Source: Mycobacterium sp.
GTDB taxonomy: Bacteria > Actinomycetota > Actinomycetes > Mycobacteriales > Mycobacteriaceae
Reading direction: 5' to 3'
Assembly: GCA_016197405.1 (NCBI GenBank)
Contig: JACPVR010000007.1
Location: 186,001 to 250,000, forward strand
DNA: 64,000 nucleotides
Below the pieces are notes generated by a model that saw only the letters and a program-made list of their open reading frames with translations, had not been told where the DNA came from and did not search any database. Below are positions 36,325-44,380 of the stretch, piece after piece (the first letter of the stretch is position 1; each line of letters opens with the position of its first letter). Both the position numbers and the translations under genes were made by a program.

Positions 36325-36575
36325 CCGGCGAGTTCGGCCAGCTTGCCCGCGACCTCGCGGATATCGGGGTTGGTCATCGTCGCGCCGTCGGAGAACTTCA
36401 GCGTCGGCACCACGTGGTTGCCGTTGTTGACCGAACCGACGAACTCCGCGGCGGCGGGGTCGCTTTCGATGTCGATCTCGTCGTAGGCGATGCCCTTGGC
36501 CTTCATCGCGGTCTTGAGCCTGCGGCAGTAGCCACACCATGACGTCGAGTACATGGTCACCTGTGCGTCGGTCAT
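36321..36575 (-). CDS. mrx1: Mycoredoxin 1
   Basis: An 84-residue glutaredoxin-fold protein with the active site Cys14-Gly-Tyr-Cys17 (TSWCGYCRRLK) and the cis-Pro segment VPTLKFSDG. Mycoredoxin reduces mycothiol mixed disulfides on proteins; mycothiol is the actinobacterial substitute for glutathione, so its presence supports the taxonomic call. ATG 36575 is the start of the domain. It is divergent from uvrD2 and converges on nudC. Confidence 0.92.
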   Translation of the reverse strand: MTDAQVTMYSTSWCGYCRRLKTAMKAKGIAYDEIDIESDPAAAEFVGSVNNGNHVVPTLKFSDGATMTNPDIREVAGKLAELAG

Positions 36576-36659
36576 GGAAACGATCTTGCCCGATGACGCC
36601 GCGCGGGGCGTCCGGTGGGTGGCCGGTGATTGTCCCTGGGTGCTGCGATGATGAACGCC

Positions 36660-38780
36660 ATGCTGACCGAGCAGGCCCTCATCGCCGGACTCGACGAGGA
36701 GCAGCGCGCCGCGGTGCTCGCCGGACGGGGCCCGGTGTGTGTGCTGGCCGGCGCCGGGACCGGCAAGACCCGCACCATCACCCACCGCATCGCGCACCTG
36801 GTCGTGATGGGGCACGTCGCGGCATCCCAGGTGCTCGCCGTGACGTTCACCCAGCGCGCCGCCGGTGAGATGCGCAGCAGGCTGCGCGGCCTGGACACCG
36901 ACGACGGCGGCGGCAGCGCCGGCGTGGGTGCGGTGCAGGCCCTGACGTTTCACGCCGCGGCGCGCAGGCAGCTGCGGTACTTCTGGCCGCGGGTCGTCGG
37001 CAGCGGTGGCTGGGAATTGCTGGACAGCAAGTTCTCCGTGGTCGCCCAGGCCGCCAACCGCGCCAAACTGTCGACCCGCACCGAAGACGTCCGCGACCTG
37101 GCCTCGGAGATCGAATGGGCCAAGGCATCGCTGATCACCCCGGAGGGGTACCCGGCTGCGGTCGCCGAGGTCGGCCGCGACATCCCGCTCGACGCCGAGA
37201 AAGTGGCTGCGGTCTACGCCGGTTACGAGACGCTCAAGGCCCGCGCCGAGGTATCGCTGCTCGATTTCGACGACCTGCTGCTGCACACCGCGGCGGCCAT
37301 CGAGAACGACGCCGCGGTGGCCGAGGAGTTCCGGGACCGCTACCGCTGTTTCGTGGTCGACGAATACCAGGACGTCACTCCGCTGCAGCAGCGGGTGCTC
37401 TCGGCGTGGCTCGGTCACCGCGACGACCTGACGGTGGTCGGCGACGCCAACCAGACCATCTACTCGTTCACCGGTGCCACCCCGCAGTACCTGCTGGACT
37501 TCTCCCGGCGCTTCCCGGAGGCCACCGTCATCCGGCTGGAACGCGACTACCGGTCCACCCCGCAGGTGGTGTCGTTGGCCAACCGGGTCATCGCCGCGGC
37601 CCGCGGCCGGGTGGCGGGCAGCCGGCTGCACCTGATCGGCCAGCGCGATCCCGGTCCGGAGCCGACGTTCGCCGAGCATCCCGACGAGGTCGCCGAGGCG
37701 ACGGCGGTCGCGCGGTCCATCAAGAAACTCATCGACGCGGGCACACCGGCCGCCGAGATCGCCGTGCTGTATCGGATCAACGCGCAGTCCGAGGTCTACG
37801 AGGAGGCGCTCACCGCGGCCGGGATCGCGTTCCAGGTCCGCGGCGGCGAGGGATTCTTCAACCGTCAGGAGATCCGGCAGTCACTGCTGGCCCTGCAGCG
37901 GGCCGCCGACCGCGCCGCCGGTGACGACGTGGCGACGCAAGACCTGCCCGGGGTGGTGCGCGCACTGCTGGAACCGCTGGGGCTGACCGCCGAGCCGCCG
38001 GCGGGTACCAAGGCCCGCGAACGCTGGGAGGCGCTGCTGGCGCTGGCCGAACTGGTCGAGGAGGAGGTCGCGCTGCGCCCGCAGCTCGATCTGCCCGGGC
38101 TGGTCGCCGAATTGCGGGTGCGGGCCGACTCCCGGCACGCCCCGGTGGTGCAGGGTGTCACGCTGGCCTCGCTGCACGCCGCCAAAGGCCTGGAATGGGA
38201 TGCGGTCTTCCTGGTCGGTCTCGCCGACGGCACGCTGCCGATCTCGCATGCGTTGGCGCACGGACCGGACAGCGAGGCGGTCGAAGAGGAACGCCGGCTG
38301 TTCTACGTCGGAATCACCAGGGCGCGAGTGCATTTGGCGCTCAGCTGGGCGCTGTCGAGGGCTCCCGGCGGTCGCCAGTCGCGCAAACCGTCGCGTTTTC
38401 TGGCCGGGGTGTCGCCGCAGTCGCGGGTACCCGAGGCGCCGTCGCGGCCGCGTCGCCGCGGTGGTGATTCGGCCAAGTCGCGTTGCCGCGTCTGCAACGC
38501 GCAGCTCACCACACCGGCGGCGGTCATGCTGCGCCGCTGCGAGACCTGCGGCGGTGACGTCGACGACAAACTGCTCGAGCAGCTGCGGGACTGGCGTTCG
38601 CGCACCAGCAAGGAGCTCAAGGTGCCGGCCTACGTGGTGTTCAGCGACAACACCTTGATCGCGATCGCCGAGGCGTTGCCCGCCGACGAGGCCGCGCTGG
38701 TGGCCATACCGGGTATCGGTGCCCGCAAGCTCGAACAGTTCGGCCCGGACGTGCTGGATCTGGTGCGGTCCCGCGACTGA
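36660..38780 (+). CDS. uvrD2: SF1 DNA helicase UvrD2 with HRDC domain
   Basis: A 706-residue helicase. Motif [11 protein letters not shown], motif Ia [11 protein letters not shown], motif [14 protein letters not shown], motif [17 protein letters not shown], and motif [18 protein letters not shown] are all present. A tetracysteine element (CRVC, then CETC 18 residues on) links the motor to the C-terminal HRDC domain, the layout described for mycobacterial UvrD2. ATG 36660 is preferred because it gives the shortest natural N terminus ([15 protein letters not shown]) and sits seven bases after GATGAT; two ATGs lie 9 and 12 bases upstream. The product is essential in M. tuberculosis as I recall. 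Confidence 0.93.
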   Translation: MLTEQALIAGLDEEQRAAVLAGRGPVCVLAGAGTGKTRTITHRIAHLVVMGHVAASQVLAVTFTQRAAGEMRSRLRGLDTDDGGGSAGVGAVQALTFHAAARRQLRYFWPRVVGSGGWELLDSKFSVVAQAANRAKLSTRTEDVRDLASEIEWAKASLITPEGYPAAVAEVGRDIPLDAEKVAAVYAGYETLKARAEVSLLDFDDLLLHTAAAIENDAAVAEEFRDRYRCFVVDEYQDVTPLQQRVLSAWLGHRDDLTVVGDANQTIYSFTGATPQYLLDFSRRFPEATVIRLERDYRSTPQVVSLANRVIAAARGRVAGSRLHLIGQRDPGPEPTFAEHPDEVAEATAVARSIKKLIDAGTPAAEIAVLYRINAQSEVYEEALTAAGIAFQVRGGEGFFNRQEIRQSLLALQRAADRAAGDDVATQDLPGVVRALLEPLGLTAEPPAGTKARERWEALLALAELVEEEVALRPQLDLPGLVAELRVRADSRHAPVVQGVTLASLHAAKGLEWDAVFLVGLADGTLPISHALAHGPDSEAVEEERRLFYVGITRARVHLALSWALSRAPGGRQSRKPSRFLAGVSPQSRVPEAPSRPRRRGGDSAKSRCRVCNAQLTTPAAVMLRRCETCGGDVDDKLLEQLRDWRSRTSKELKVPAYVVFSDNTLIAIAEALPADEAALVAIPGIGARKLEQFGPDVLDLVRSRD

Positions 38781-38803
38781 TTTCGTAACCAGAAAACCGC
38801 AGG

Positions 38804-38844
38804 TCAAAAATGGGTTGTCTGGTCCGGGGGGCAGCCGTTACCCT
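38804..38844 (+). promoter_or_regulatory. whiB7 promoter with AT-rich WhiB7-type element
   Basis: TTGTCT (38815-38820) and TACCCT (38839-38844) are separated by 18 bp and fit a SigA promoter. An AT-rich TCAAAAA run (38804-38810) lies four bases upstream of the -35, the element that WhiB7 with SigA recognises through its AT-hook in autoactivation. Confidence 0.6.
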
Positions 38845-38893
38845 CGAAACCGCACGTGTGGAACCACAACAGTCGCGGAAGGAGGGTTCAGAC

Positions 38894-39064
38894 ATGAATG
38901 TCTCGATGATTCAAAACGTAACGGCGGTCGCCGCGATGTACAGCGCTGGGCCCATTCCGGCCGCGCATCCGGCCAATGCCGCCAAGGCGGGCGCCGCCAT
39001 CGCCGCAGGGCGTAAGCGCCACCCCGCCTCCGCTGACCCGTCCGTGGATCGGGGCTTTATCTAA
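38894..39064 (+). CDS. whiB7 leader peptide (uORF, 56 aa)
   Basis: A 56-codon ORF starting MNVSMIQNVTAVAAM and ending SVDRGFI, with a very strong GGAAGGAGGG ribosome site. It lies between the promoter and whiB7. Mycobacterial whiB7 is known to be controlled by a translated uORF and a conditional terminator that respond to ribosome-targeting antibiotics. Codons 49-52 contain the GTCCGTGG segment (39040-39047) that can compete with the terminator hairpin. The peptide is probably regulatory and not functional on its own. Confidence 0.75.
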   Translation: MNVSMIQNVTAVAAMYSAGPIPAAHPANAAKAGAAIAAGRKRHPASADPSVDRGFI

Positions 39065-39073
39065 AGCCCGATC
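39047..39073 (+). promoter_or_regulatory. Hairpin over the uORF stop codon
   Basis: GATCGGGGCTTTA (39047-39059) pairs with TAAAGCCCGATC (39062-39073), a 12-bp stem with one bulged G and a two-base gap that must open into a small loop. It covers the UAA of the uORF (39062-39064), so a terminating ribosome would melt it. It sits between the competitor segment and the terminator. Confidence 0.6.
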
Positions 39074-39086
39074 GCACCGCCCAAAG

Positions 39087-39130
39087 TGGCCACGGACCCG
39101 AAGTCAGACGGATCCGTGGCCATCGTGTTT
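39087..39130 (+). terminator. whiB7 attenuator (conditional terminator)
   Basis: TGGCCACGGA (39087-39096) and TCCGTGGCCA (39113-39122) form a perfect 10-bp stem, followed by a weakly T-rich TCGTGTTTCT. The left arm also pairs with GTCCGTGG inside the uORF (39040-39047, eight bases), so the two structures exclude each other. It lies 77 bp upstream of whiB7. Confidence 0.7.
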
Positions 39131-39206
39131 CTCCGACCAGAACACGCACCGGGCCCCGGATCTCGAGGAAAACACTCCCACGAGACCAGGAAGCAGGTGA
39201 ATGGAC

Positions 39207-39476
39207 ATGTCAGCCCTGACAGTCCGAAAGGAAGCACTGCCGGAGCTGCCCTGCCATGTCGGCGACCCCGATTTGTGGTTCGCCGATACTCCCACCGATC
39301 TGGAAGCGGCCAAGGTGCTGTGCGCACAGTGCCCGATCCGGCGTCAGTGCCTCAGTGCCGCAATCGAACGCGAAGAGCCGTGGGGGGTGTGGGGCGGTGA
39401 GATCTTCGATCGTGGCACTGTGGTCGCCCGCAAGCGCCCCCGGGGCCGCCCGCGCAAGGATGCTGTCGCGGCCTGA
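39207..39476 (+). CDS. whiB7: Transcriptional activator WhiB7
   Basis: An 89-residue WhiB-family iron-sulfur regulator. The four cluster cysteines are Cys16, Cys39, Cys42 and Cys48, followed by the beta-turn motif EPWGVWGGE and the C-terminal AT-hook RGRPRK that is specific for WhiB7. It binds SigA region 4 and turns on intrinsic antibiotic resistance genes. I chose ATG 39207 because it matches the usual MSxLTV N terminus; an ATG two codons upstream is possible. Expression is probably set by autoactivation and by the leader described at 38804-39130. Confidence 0.95.
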   Translation: MSALTVRKEALPELPCHVGDPDLWFADTPTDLEAAKVLCAQCPIRRQCLSAAIEREEPWGVWGGEIFDRGTVVARKRPRGRPRKDAVAA

Positions 39477-39497
39477 TGCCTCGGCGGCGCCGGCCGG

Positions 39498-40844
39498 TTA
39501 TTCGGTCCGGTCGGCGCTGCCGGGTGTCTGGTTGGGGTTGGCGAATCCCGGCACGTACTCCTCGGCGATCCGTCGCGCCGGCACATGTGCGTCGAGCTGA
39601 CAGGAGATCGCCACGATCGATGCGATGACGCGCATCGGGATCGCCAGCTTGGGCGGAATGTCCATCTGGCGAGCGGTTTTGAGCTGACCCGCGGCACGTT
39701 CCATATTGAGCGTGGCCATCTTCTGTAGCCATTTCCGGCTGTAGTGGAACACTTCGACCTGAAGCGGCTGCACGTATTGCTGCAGCATTTCGTCGATTTC
39801 GCGGATCGAGACCTGTTCGCCCTTCTGGATGAACCCGGCCTTCTCCATCGTCGGCAGCAGCCTGTCGTAGTCCTTGTCGACGGCGTAGCGCAGGATCTGG
39901 CCCAGTTCCAGCGGCCAGCCACCGGGCATGGGTGCGACCGCGCCGAAGTCGATGACGCCCATCTTGTTGTCGGGCAGCAGCATGAAATTGCCCGGATGCG
40001 CGTCACCGTGCACCATTTCGAGCCGGCGCGGCGCGTCGTCGGTGAATTCGAAGAGCCGGGTGGCCATCAGGTCGCGCAGTTCCTTGCTGCCGTCGCGAAT
40101 GATGTGCGCCAACGGGATGCCTTCGATCCATTCGGCGACGACGACTTTCGGCGCGCTGGCCACGATGGCGGGGACCACGAAATACGGGTGGTCGGCGTAG
40201 GCCTTGGCGAACGCGCGCTGGTTCTCGGCCTCCAGCCGGTAGTCCAGTTCCATCTCGGTGCGTTCGATGAGCTCGTCGACGACACCTTGTACGTCGGCAC
40301 CGGGGGAGAGCTGCTTGAAGACGCTGACCATGCGCCGCATGGTCTTCAGGTCGGCGCGCAGGGCTTCGTCGGCGCCGGGGTACTGGATCTTGACGGCCAC
40401 ATCGCGACCGTCGGACCACACCGCCTTGTGCACCTGGCCGATGCTGGCCGAGGCCACCGGCTTGTCGTCGAATGAGGTGAACCGGTCGCGCCATTTGGTG
40501 CCGAGCTGCTGGTCGAGCATCCGGTGCACCTTGTCCGCGGCCAGCGGCGGGGCATCCTTCTGCAGTTTGGTCAGCGCTTCGCGGTAGGGCTCGCCGAACT
40601 GTTCGGGTACGGCGGCTTCCATCACCGAGAGCGCCTGGCCGACCTTCATGGCCCCGCCCTTGAGCTCGCCGAGAACCTTGAACAGCTGGTTGGCGGCCTT
40701 CTCCATCATCTCGGCGTTGACCTCGTCCTTCGAGGATCCCGTGAGGCGTTTGCCGAGGCCCAATGCGGCCCGCCCGGCGATGCCGACCGGTAGCGATGCC
40801 AGCTTTGCGTTCCGCGCGACACTGCCGCGCTTCATCTCTGCCAC
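39498..40844 (-). CDS. ABC1/UbiB-family atypical kinase
   Basis: A 448-residue protein of the ABC1 (UbiB/AarF) atypical kinase family. The KxGQ motif is KVGQALS; the Ala-rich loop ASASIGQVHKAV, the lysine in DVAVKIQYPGADE, the catalytic loop VHGDAHPGNFML and the metal motif VIDFGAVAP are all intact. These proteins are ATPases linked to isoprenoid or quinone lipid metabolism. It corresponds to Rv3197, convergent with whiB7, and I recall it being part of the WhiB7 regulon. GTG 40844 is used; ATG 40835 three codons later is the alternative. A long upstream frame is a shadow. Confidence 0.87.
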   Translation of the reverse strand: MAEMKRGSVARNAKLASLPVGIAGRAALGLGKRLTGSSKDEVNAEMMEKAANQLFKVLGELKGGAMKVGQALSVMEAAVPEQFGEPYREALTKLQKDAPPLAADKVHRMLDQQLGTKWRDRFTSFDDKPVASASIGQVHKAVWSDGRDVAVKIQYPGADEALRADLKTMRRMVSVFKQLSPGADVQGVVDELIERTEMELDYRLEAENQRAFAKAYADHPYFVVPAIVASAPKVVVAEWIEGIPLAHIIRDGSKELRDLMATRLFEFTDDAPRRLEMVHGDAHPGNFMLLPDNKMGVIDFGAVAPMPGGWPLELGQILRYAVDKDYDRLLPTMEKAGFIQKGEQVSIREIDEMLQQYVQPLQVEVFHYSRKWLQKMATLNMERAAGQLKTARQMDIPPKLAIPMRVIASIVAISCQLDAHVPARRIAEEYVPGFANPNQTPGSADRTE

Positions 40845-40851
40845 AACTCCA

Positions 40852-41727
40852 TCATCCACGACATCCGCAAAGCGGATGGGGTGGCCATCGTCTGGTGGTG
40901 ATCGCGCCGCGTCGCACATCGAATTCCAGCGTCGTCGACAGCGTGGCCGGTGGTCCCGGTGCAGGTCCGCCGCATGCCGGGTCGGGGTCACCGTGCACGG
41001 CCCGGATGACGGCGTCGACCTGTCCCAGTGCCAGTGCCGCCGTCGCGAGCACGGTCGGCCGGTCGGCGGTGCCGACGGTGTCGCGCAGCTGCGCGGCCAG
41101 TGCCGGCCAGGCCGCATCCCGATCGCATCGATGCAGGTCAGCGCAGTGCAGGCAGCTGGTGACGCCGGGGATGACCAACGGGCCGATCAGGCCGGCACCG
41201 TCGCGCACCCGCACCGGCAGGTGCGCCACGCCGGCTTGCTGCAGTTCGCGGACCAGCCGAGGGTCGGCGACCAGCGAATCGGCGAGCACCACCAGATCGG
41301 TGCGCTCCCGGCGCACGACGGCGTGCGGGTGGCTGCTGTGGCTGATGCGGGCGCCTGAGCAGCGCAGGGTCTCCACCAGCAGGTCGGAGAGCGGCCCGGT
41401 TCCGTGTACCCGGACCGCGGCCGCGCGGCGGGTGCCGGTGCGCCGCGACCCGCGGGTGGCGGCCACCACCCGGGCATCGACCAGCGCGGTGAGAAGGCCG
41501 GCGATATCGGCGGCATCGACCGGTCCGTGCCGGGCGGCCTGCGCGGTCAGTTCGTCGAGCGCGGCGTTGTCTCGCAGGGCGCGCAGCAGGCCGACCAGGG
41601 TTGCCGGGGTCATCCCGCGCGGCGGGGTGACCAATACGGCGCGTCGGGGATCCCAGCCGATCTGGACGGCGTCATCGGGTCGCAGCAGCACCGGCATCGC
41701 CGGATCCAGGCTGTAGCGACCCGTCAT
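40852..41727 (-). CDS. Orphan cyclodehydratase-type (E1-like/TOMM) protein
   Basis: A 291-residue protein resembling the leader-peptide-binding, ThiF-like partner proteins of YcaO cyclodehydratases. Evidence: an N-terminal winged-helix-like region (WDPRRAVLVTPPRGMTPATL), a Rossmann-like stretch VRVHGTGPLSDLLVETL, the family signature CLHCADLHRCDRDAAWPALAAQL, and C-terminal CGC. The paired CxxC and CxC may bind zinc. The Gly-rich ATP loop of real E1 enzymes is weak. No YcaO gene or precursor peptide is seen in the window. It sits seven bases upstream of the ABC1 kinase gene on the same strand, so the two may work together. Corresponds to Rv3196. Confidence 0.7.
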   Translation of the reverse strand: MTGRYSLDPAMPVLLRPDDAVQIGWDPRRAVLVTPPRGMTPATLVGLLRALRDNAALDELTAQAARHGPVDAADIAGLLTALVDARVVAATRGSRRTGTRRAAAVRVHGTGPLSDLLVETLRCSGARISHSSHPHAVVRRERTDLVVLADSLVADPRLVRELQQAGVAHLPVRVRDGAGLIGPLVIPGVTSCLHCADLHRCDRDAAWPALAAQLRDTVGTADRPTVLATAALALGQVDAVIRAVHGDPDPACGGPAPGPPATLSTTLEFDVRRGAITTRRWPPHPLCGCRG

Positions 41728-41763
41728 GCCCGCGACGGTGCCACGCCCGTCGCGGTGGTGCGG

Positions 41764-43167
41764 TCAGCTATCCACAGGGGGCGGCGGCGGATCCTTGCGC
41801 TGATCCTCTTCGCCGAAGGATTTCTCCAGGTCGGCGATGGCCTCTTCGAAGGCGCTGTCGAGACCGCTGGTGTCGCCGCCGATGATGCGGTCGATGAACG
41901 CCGCGGGTTCGTCGAGATCGTCGGCGCCGGGCAGCAGATCGGGGTGCTGCCATACCGCGTCGCGCGCATCGATGCCGGCGGCCTCGGTCAGCCGCTGCCA
42001 CAGCTGGGCGGCTTCACGCAGCTTGCGCGGCCGCAGCTCCAGGCCGACCAGGGTCGCGAACGTCTGCTCGGCGGGCCCGCCGGTGGCACGACGGCGTCGC
42101 AGCGTCTCCGAGAGCGCCGAGGCGCCGGGCAACCGGTCACCGAGGGCGGCCGTCACCACGGTCTCGACCCAGCCTTCGACCAGGGCCAGCAGGGTCTCCA
42201 GCCGTTCCAGGGCGGCCTTCTGCTCGGGGGAGGCCTTCGGTTCGAAGATGCCCTGGTTGAGCAGTTGCTCCATGGCAGCCGGATCGGCCATCGACGCCGG
42301 GTTGAATCCCTGTGCCAGCTCCTCGATACCGCTCATGTCGATCTGGATGCCCTTGGCGTAGGACTCCACCGCGCCCATGAGCTGCGAGGCGAGCCACGGC
42401 ACACCGCTGAACAACCGGTGGTGTGCCGCCTCGCGGGCCGCCAGGAATGTCATGATCTCGGCGCGCTGCAACTCCAGGCCTTTGGAGAGTTCCTCGATGG
42501 CGTCCGGCATCAGCGCCGCGATTCCCTTGGGGCCCAACGGTAATCCGATGTCGGTGGAGGTCAGTACTTCGCGTGACAGCTTGCCGAGGGCTTGGCCGAG
42601 CTGGGAGCCGAACGCCATCCCGCCCATCTGCGACATCATCGACATCAGCGGGCCGGCCATCGCGCGGGCTTCTTCGGGCAGCGCCGAGGCCCATACCGAG
42701 GAGATCTGTTCGGCCACCGGGTCGCACAGCCGTTTCCAGGTGTCGAGGGTGTTGTCGATCCAGTCGTTGGGGGTCCACGCGGCGGCCTTGGTGGTGCCCG
42801 CGGGCAGGGTGGTCACGCCGTCGAGCCACGTTTCGGCCAGGTGCACGGCATCGGAGATGGCGGTCGAGGTCGCCTCCGGAACGGGCGCGACGAATCCGAT
42901 CGAACTCGCGGCGAGCTGGCGGGCGAGGTCGTAGTTGACCGGGCCGGCCGACGGACCGCCTGCCATCGCGCTGCCCGCACCGGAGAACATCTGGCCCAGC
43001 CGGGTGAAGATCTGGCCCAGGTCGGCGGGGTTGAAGTCACCGCCGGCGCCGCCTCCGAAACCGAACGGGTCGAAGGACGCCTGGCCCGCATCGGGGTCCG
43101 GGTCTTTTTTCCGTTTGTCTGGATCGGGGTCATCTCCGCCGGAGAAGCCGAAGGGCAGGTCAGCCAT
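41764..43167 (-). CDS. DUF2342 (zincin-like) putative metal hydrolase
   Basis: A 467-residue member of the actinobacterial DUF2342/F420-biosynthesis-associated family with a zincin-like fold. The Gly/Asp-rich N terminus (FGFSGGDDPDPD, DPFGFGGGAGG) is disordered. The likely metal motif lies in FLAAREAAHHRLFSGVPWL. It ends in an acidic, proline-rich tail. ATG 43167 gives MADLPFGF after a GAGG site. It is divergent from the Lon-like protease gene across 94 bp. Corresponds to Rv3195; peptidase activity is suggested by fold only. Confidence 0.8.
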   Translation of the reverse strand: MADLPFGFSGGDDPDPDKRKKDPDPDAGQASFDPFGFGGGAGGDFNPADLGQIFTRLGQMFSGAGSAMAGGPSAGPVNYDLARQLAASSIGFVAPVPEATSTAISDAVHLAETWLDGVTTLPAGTTKAAAWTPNDWIDNTLDTWKRLCDPVAEQISSVWASALPEEARAMAGPLMSMMSQMGGMAFGSQLGQALGKLSREVLTSTDIGLPLGPKGIAALMPDAIEELSKGLELQRAEIMTFLAAREAAHHRLFSGVPWLASQLMGAVESYAKGIQIDMSGIEELAQGFNPASMADPAAMEQLLNQGIFEPKASPEQKAALERLETLLALVEGWVETVVTAALGDRLPGASALSETLRRRRATGGPAEQTFATLVGLELRPRKLREAAQLWQRLTEAAGIDARDAVWQHPDLLPGADDLDEPAAFIDRIIGGDTSGLDSAFEEAIADLEKSFGEEDQRKDPPPPPVDS

Positions 43168-43261
43168 GACCTCAACGGTACTCACCGCATCGGCGCGCCG
43201 CGCAGTCCCCGGTCACGCTGTCAGAGAACCCCCGGTTGGGCGGGCGTTTACTCTTGGCGGC

Positions 43262-44284
43262 GTGAACAGGCGGATTATGACGCTGACGGTGGCGCTGGTG
43301 CCGATTCTGGTGTTCGGCGTGCTGCTGGCGGTGGTGACGGTGCCGTTCGTCTCGCTGGGACCCGGCCCGACGTTCAACACCCTCGGCACCTATGACGGCA
43401 AAGAGGTCGTCGACATCGAGGGCACCGAGATCAAGCAGACGTCGGGCAACCTCAACATGACGACGGTGGCGCAGCGTGACGACCTGACGCTGGGACAGGC
43501 GCTGACGTTGTGGATGTCGGGCCGGGAACAGCTGGTGCCGCACGATCTGGTGTACCCGCCGGAGAAGTCCCGCGACGAAGTCGACAAGGCCAACGACGCC
43601 GAGTTCAAGAAGTCCGAGGACAGCGCCGAGTACGCCGCGCTGAGCTATCTGCATTACGCCCCTGCGGTCAACGTCGCCGTCGTCAACGATCCTGGGCCGG
43701 CGGCGGGCAAGCTGAAGGCCGGCGATGCCATCGACGCCGTGGACGGCACCATGGTCGCCGATCTCGACCAGTTCACCTCGATCCTGAAGAACACCAAACC
43801 GGGCCAGCAGGTCGTCATCGACTATCGCAGGCGCAATGCCCCGGCGGGCACCACCACGATCACCCTCGGCTCGAATCCGGACCGTGATTACGGTTTCCTC
43901 GGCGTCTCGGTCCAGGACGCGCCGTGGGCGCCGTTCACCATCGATTTCAACCTGGCCAATATCGGTGGTCCGTCGGCGGGTCTGATGTTCTCCCTGGCTG
44001 TCATCGACAAGCTGACCACCGGCGATCTGAACGGATCGAAGTTCGTCGCGGGTACCGGCACCATCGACGGCGACGGCAAGGTCGGGCCGATCGGCGGTAT
44101 CACCCACAAGATGGTGGCCGCGCAGGAGGCCGGTGCGACGGTGTTCCTGGTGCCTGCCGAGAACTGCGACGAGGCGCGCAGCGGAGGCGACGACGGCATG
44201 GAGCTGATCAAGGTCGACACACTCGCGACCGCTGTCGAGGCCCTCAAAATGGTTTCAGCCGGTGGCGAACCCCCGCGGTGCTGA
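43262..44284 (+). CDS. Membrane-anchored Lon-like PDZ serine protease
   Basis: A 340-residue protein: N-terminal signal-anchor helix (residues 5-25, MTLTVALVPILVFGVLLAVV), PDZ domain (about 135-225) and a C-terminal Lon-type (S16) catalytic domain. The Ser-Lys dyad is placed at Ser238 (GGPSAGLMF) and Lys283 (GITHKMVAA). No AAA+ domain is present, so it acts as an ATP-independent envelope protease. GTG 43262 is seven bases after TACTCT (43249-43254), consistent with a leaderless mRNA. Corresponds to Rv3194c. Confidence 0.9.
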   Translation: MNRRIMTLTVALVPILVFGVLLAVVTVPFVSLGPGPTFNTLGTYDGKEVVDIEGTEIKQTSGNLNMTTVAQRDDLTLGQALTLWMSGREQLVPHDLVYPPEKSRDEVDKANDAEFKKSEDSAEYAALSYLHYAPAVNVAVVNDPGPAAGKLKAGDAIDAVDGTMVADLDQFTSILKNTKPGQQVVIDYRRRNAPAGTTTITLGSNPDRDYGFLGVSVQDAPWAPFTIDFNLANIGGPSAGLMFSLAVIDKLTTGDLNGSKFVAGTGTIDGDGKVGPIGGITHKMVAAQEAGATVFLVPAENCDEARSGGDDGMELIKVDTLATAVEALKMVSAGGEPPRC

Positions 44285-44380
44285 TCCACGGCGCGGGGAA
44301 GCTGTGAATCCGTTGCGTACAGTTGTGAGCACCTGATGAGCTGTTCATTCATCATCTCGACCTGACCAGGAGTTGACGAC

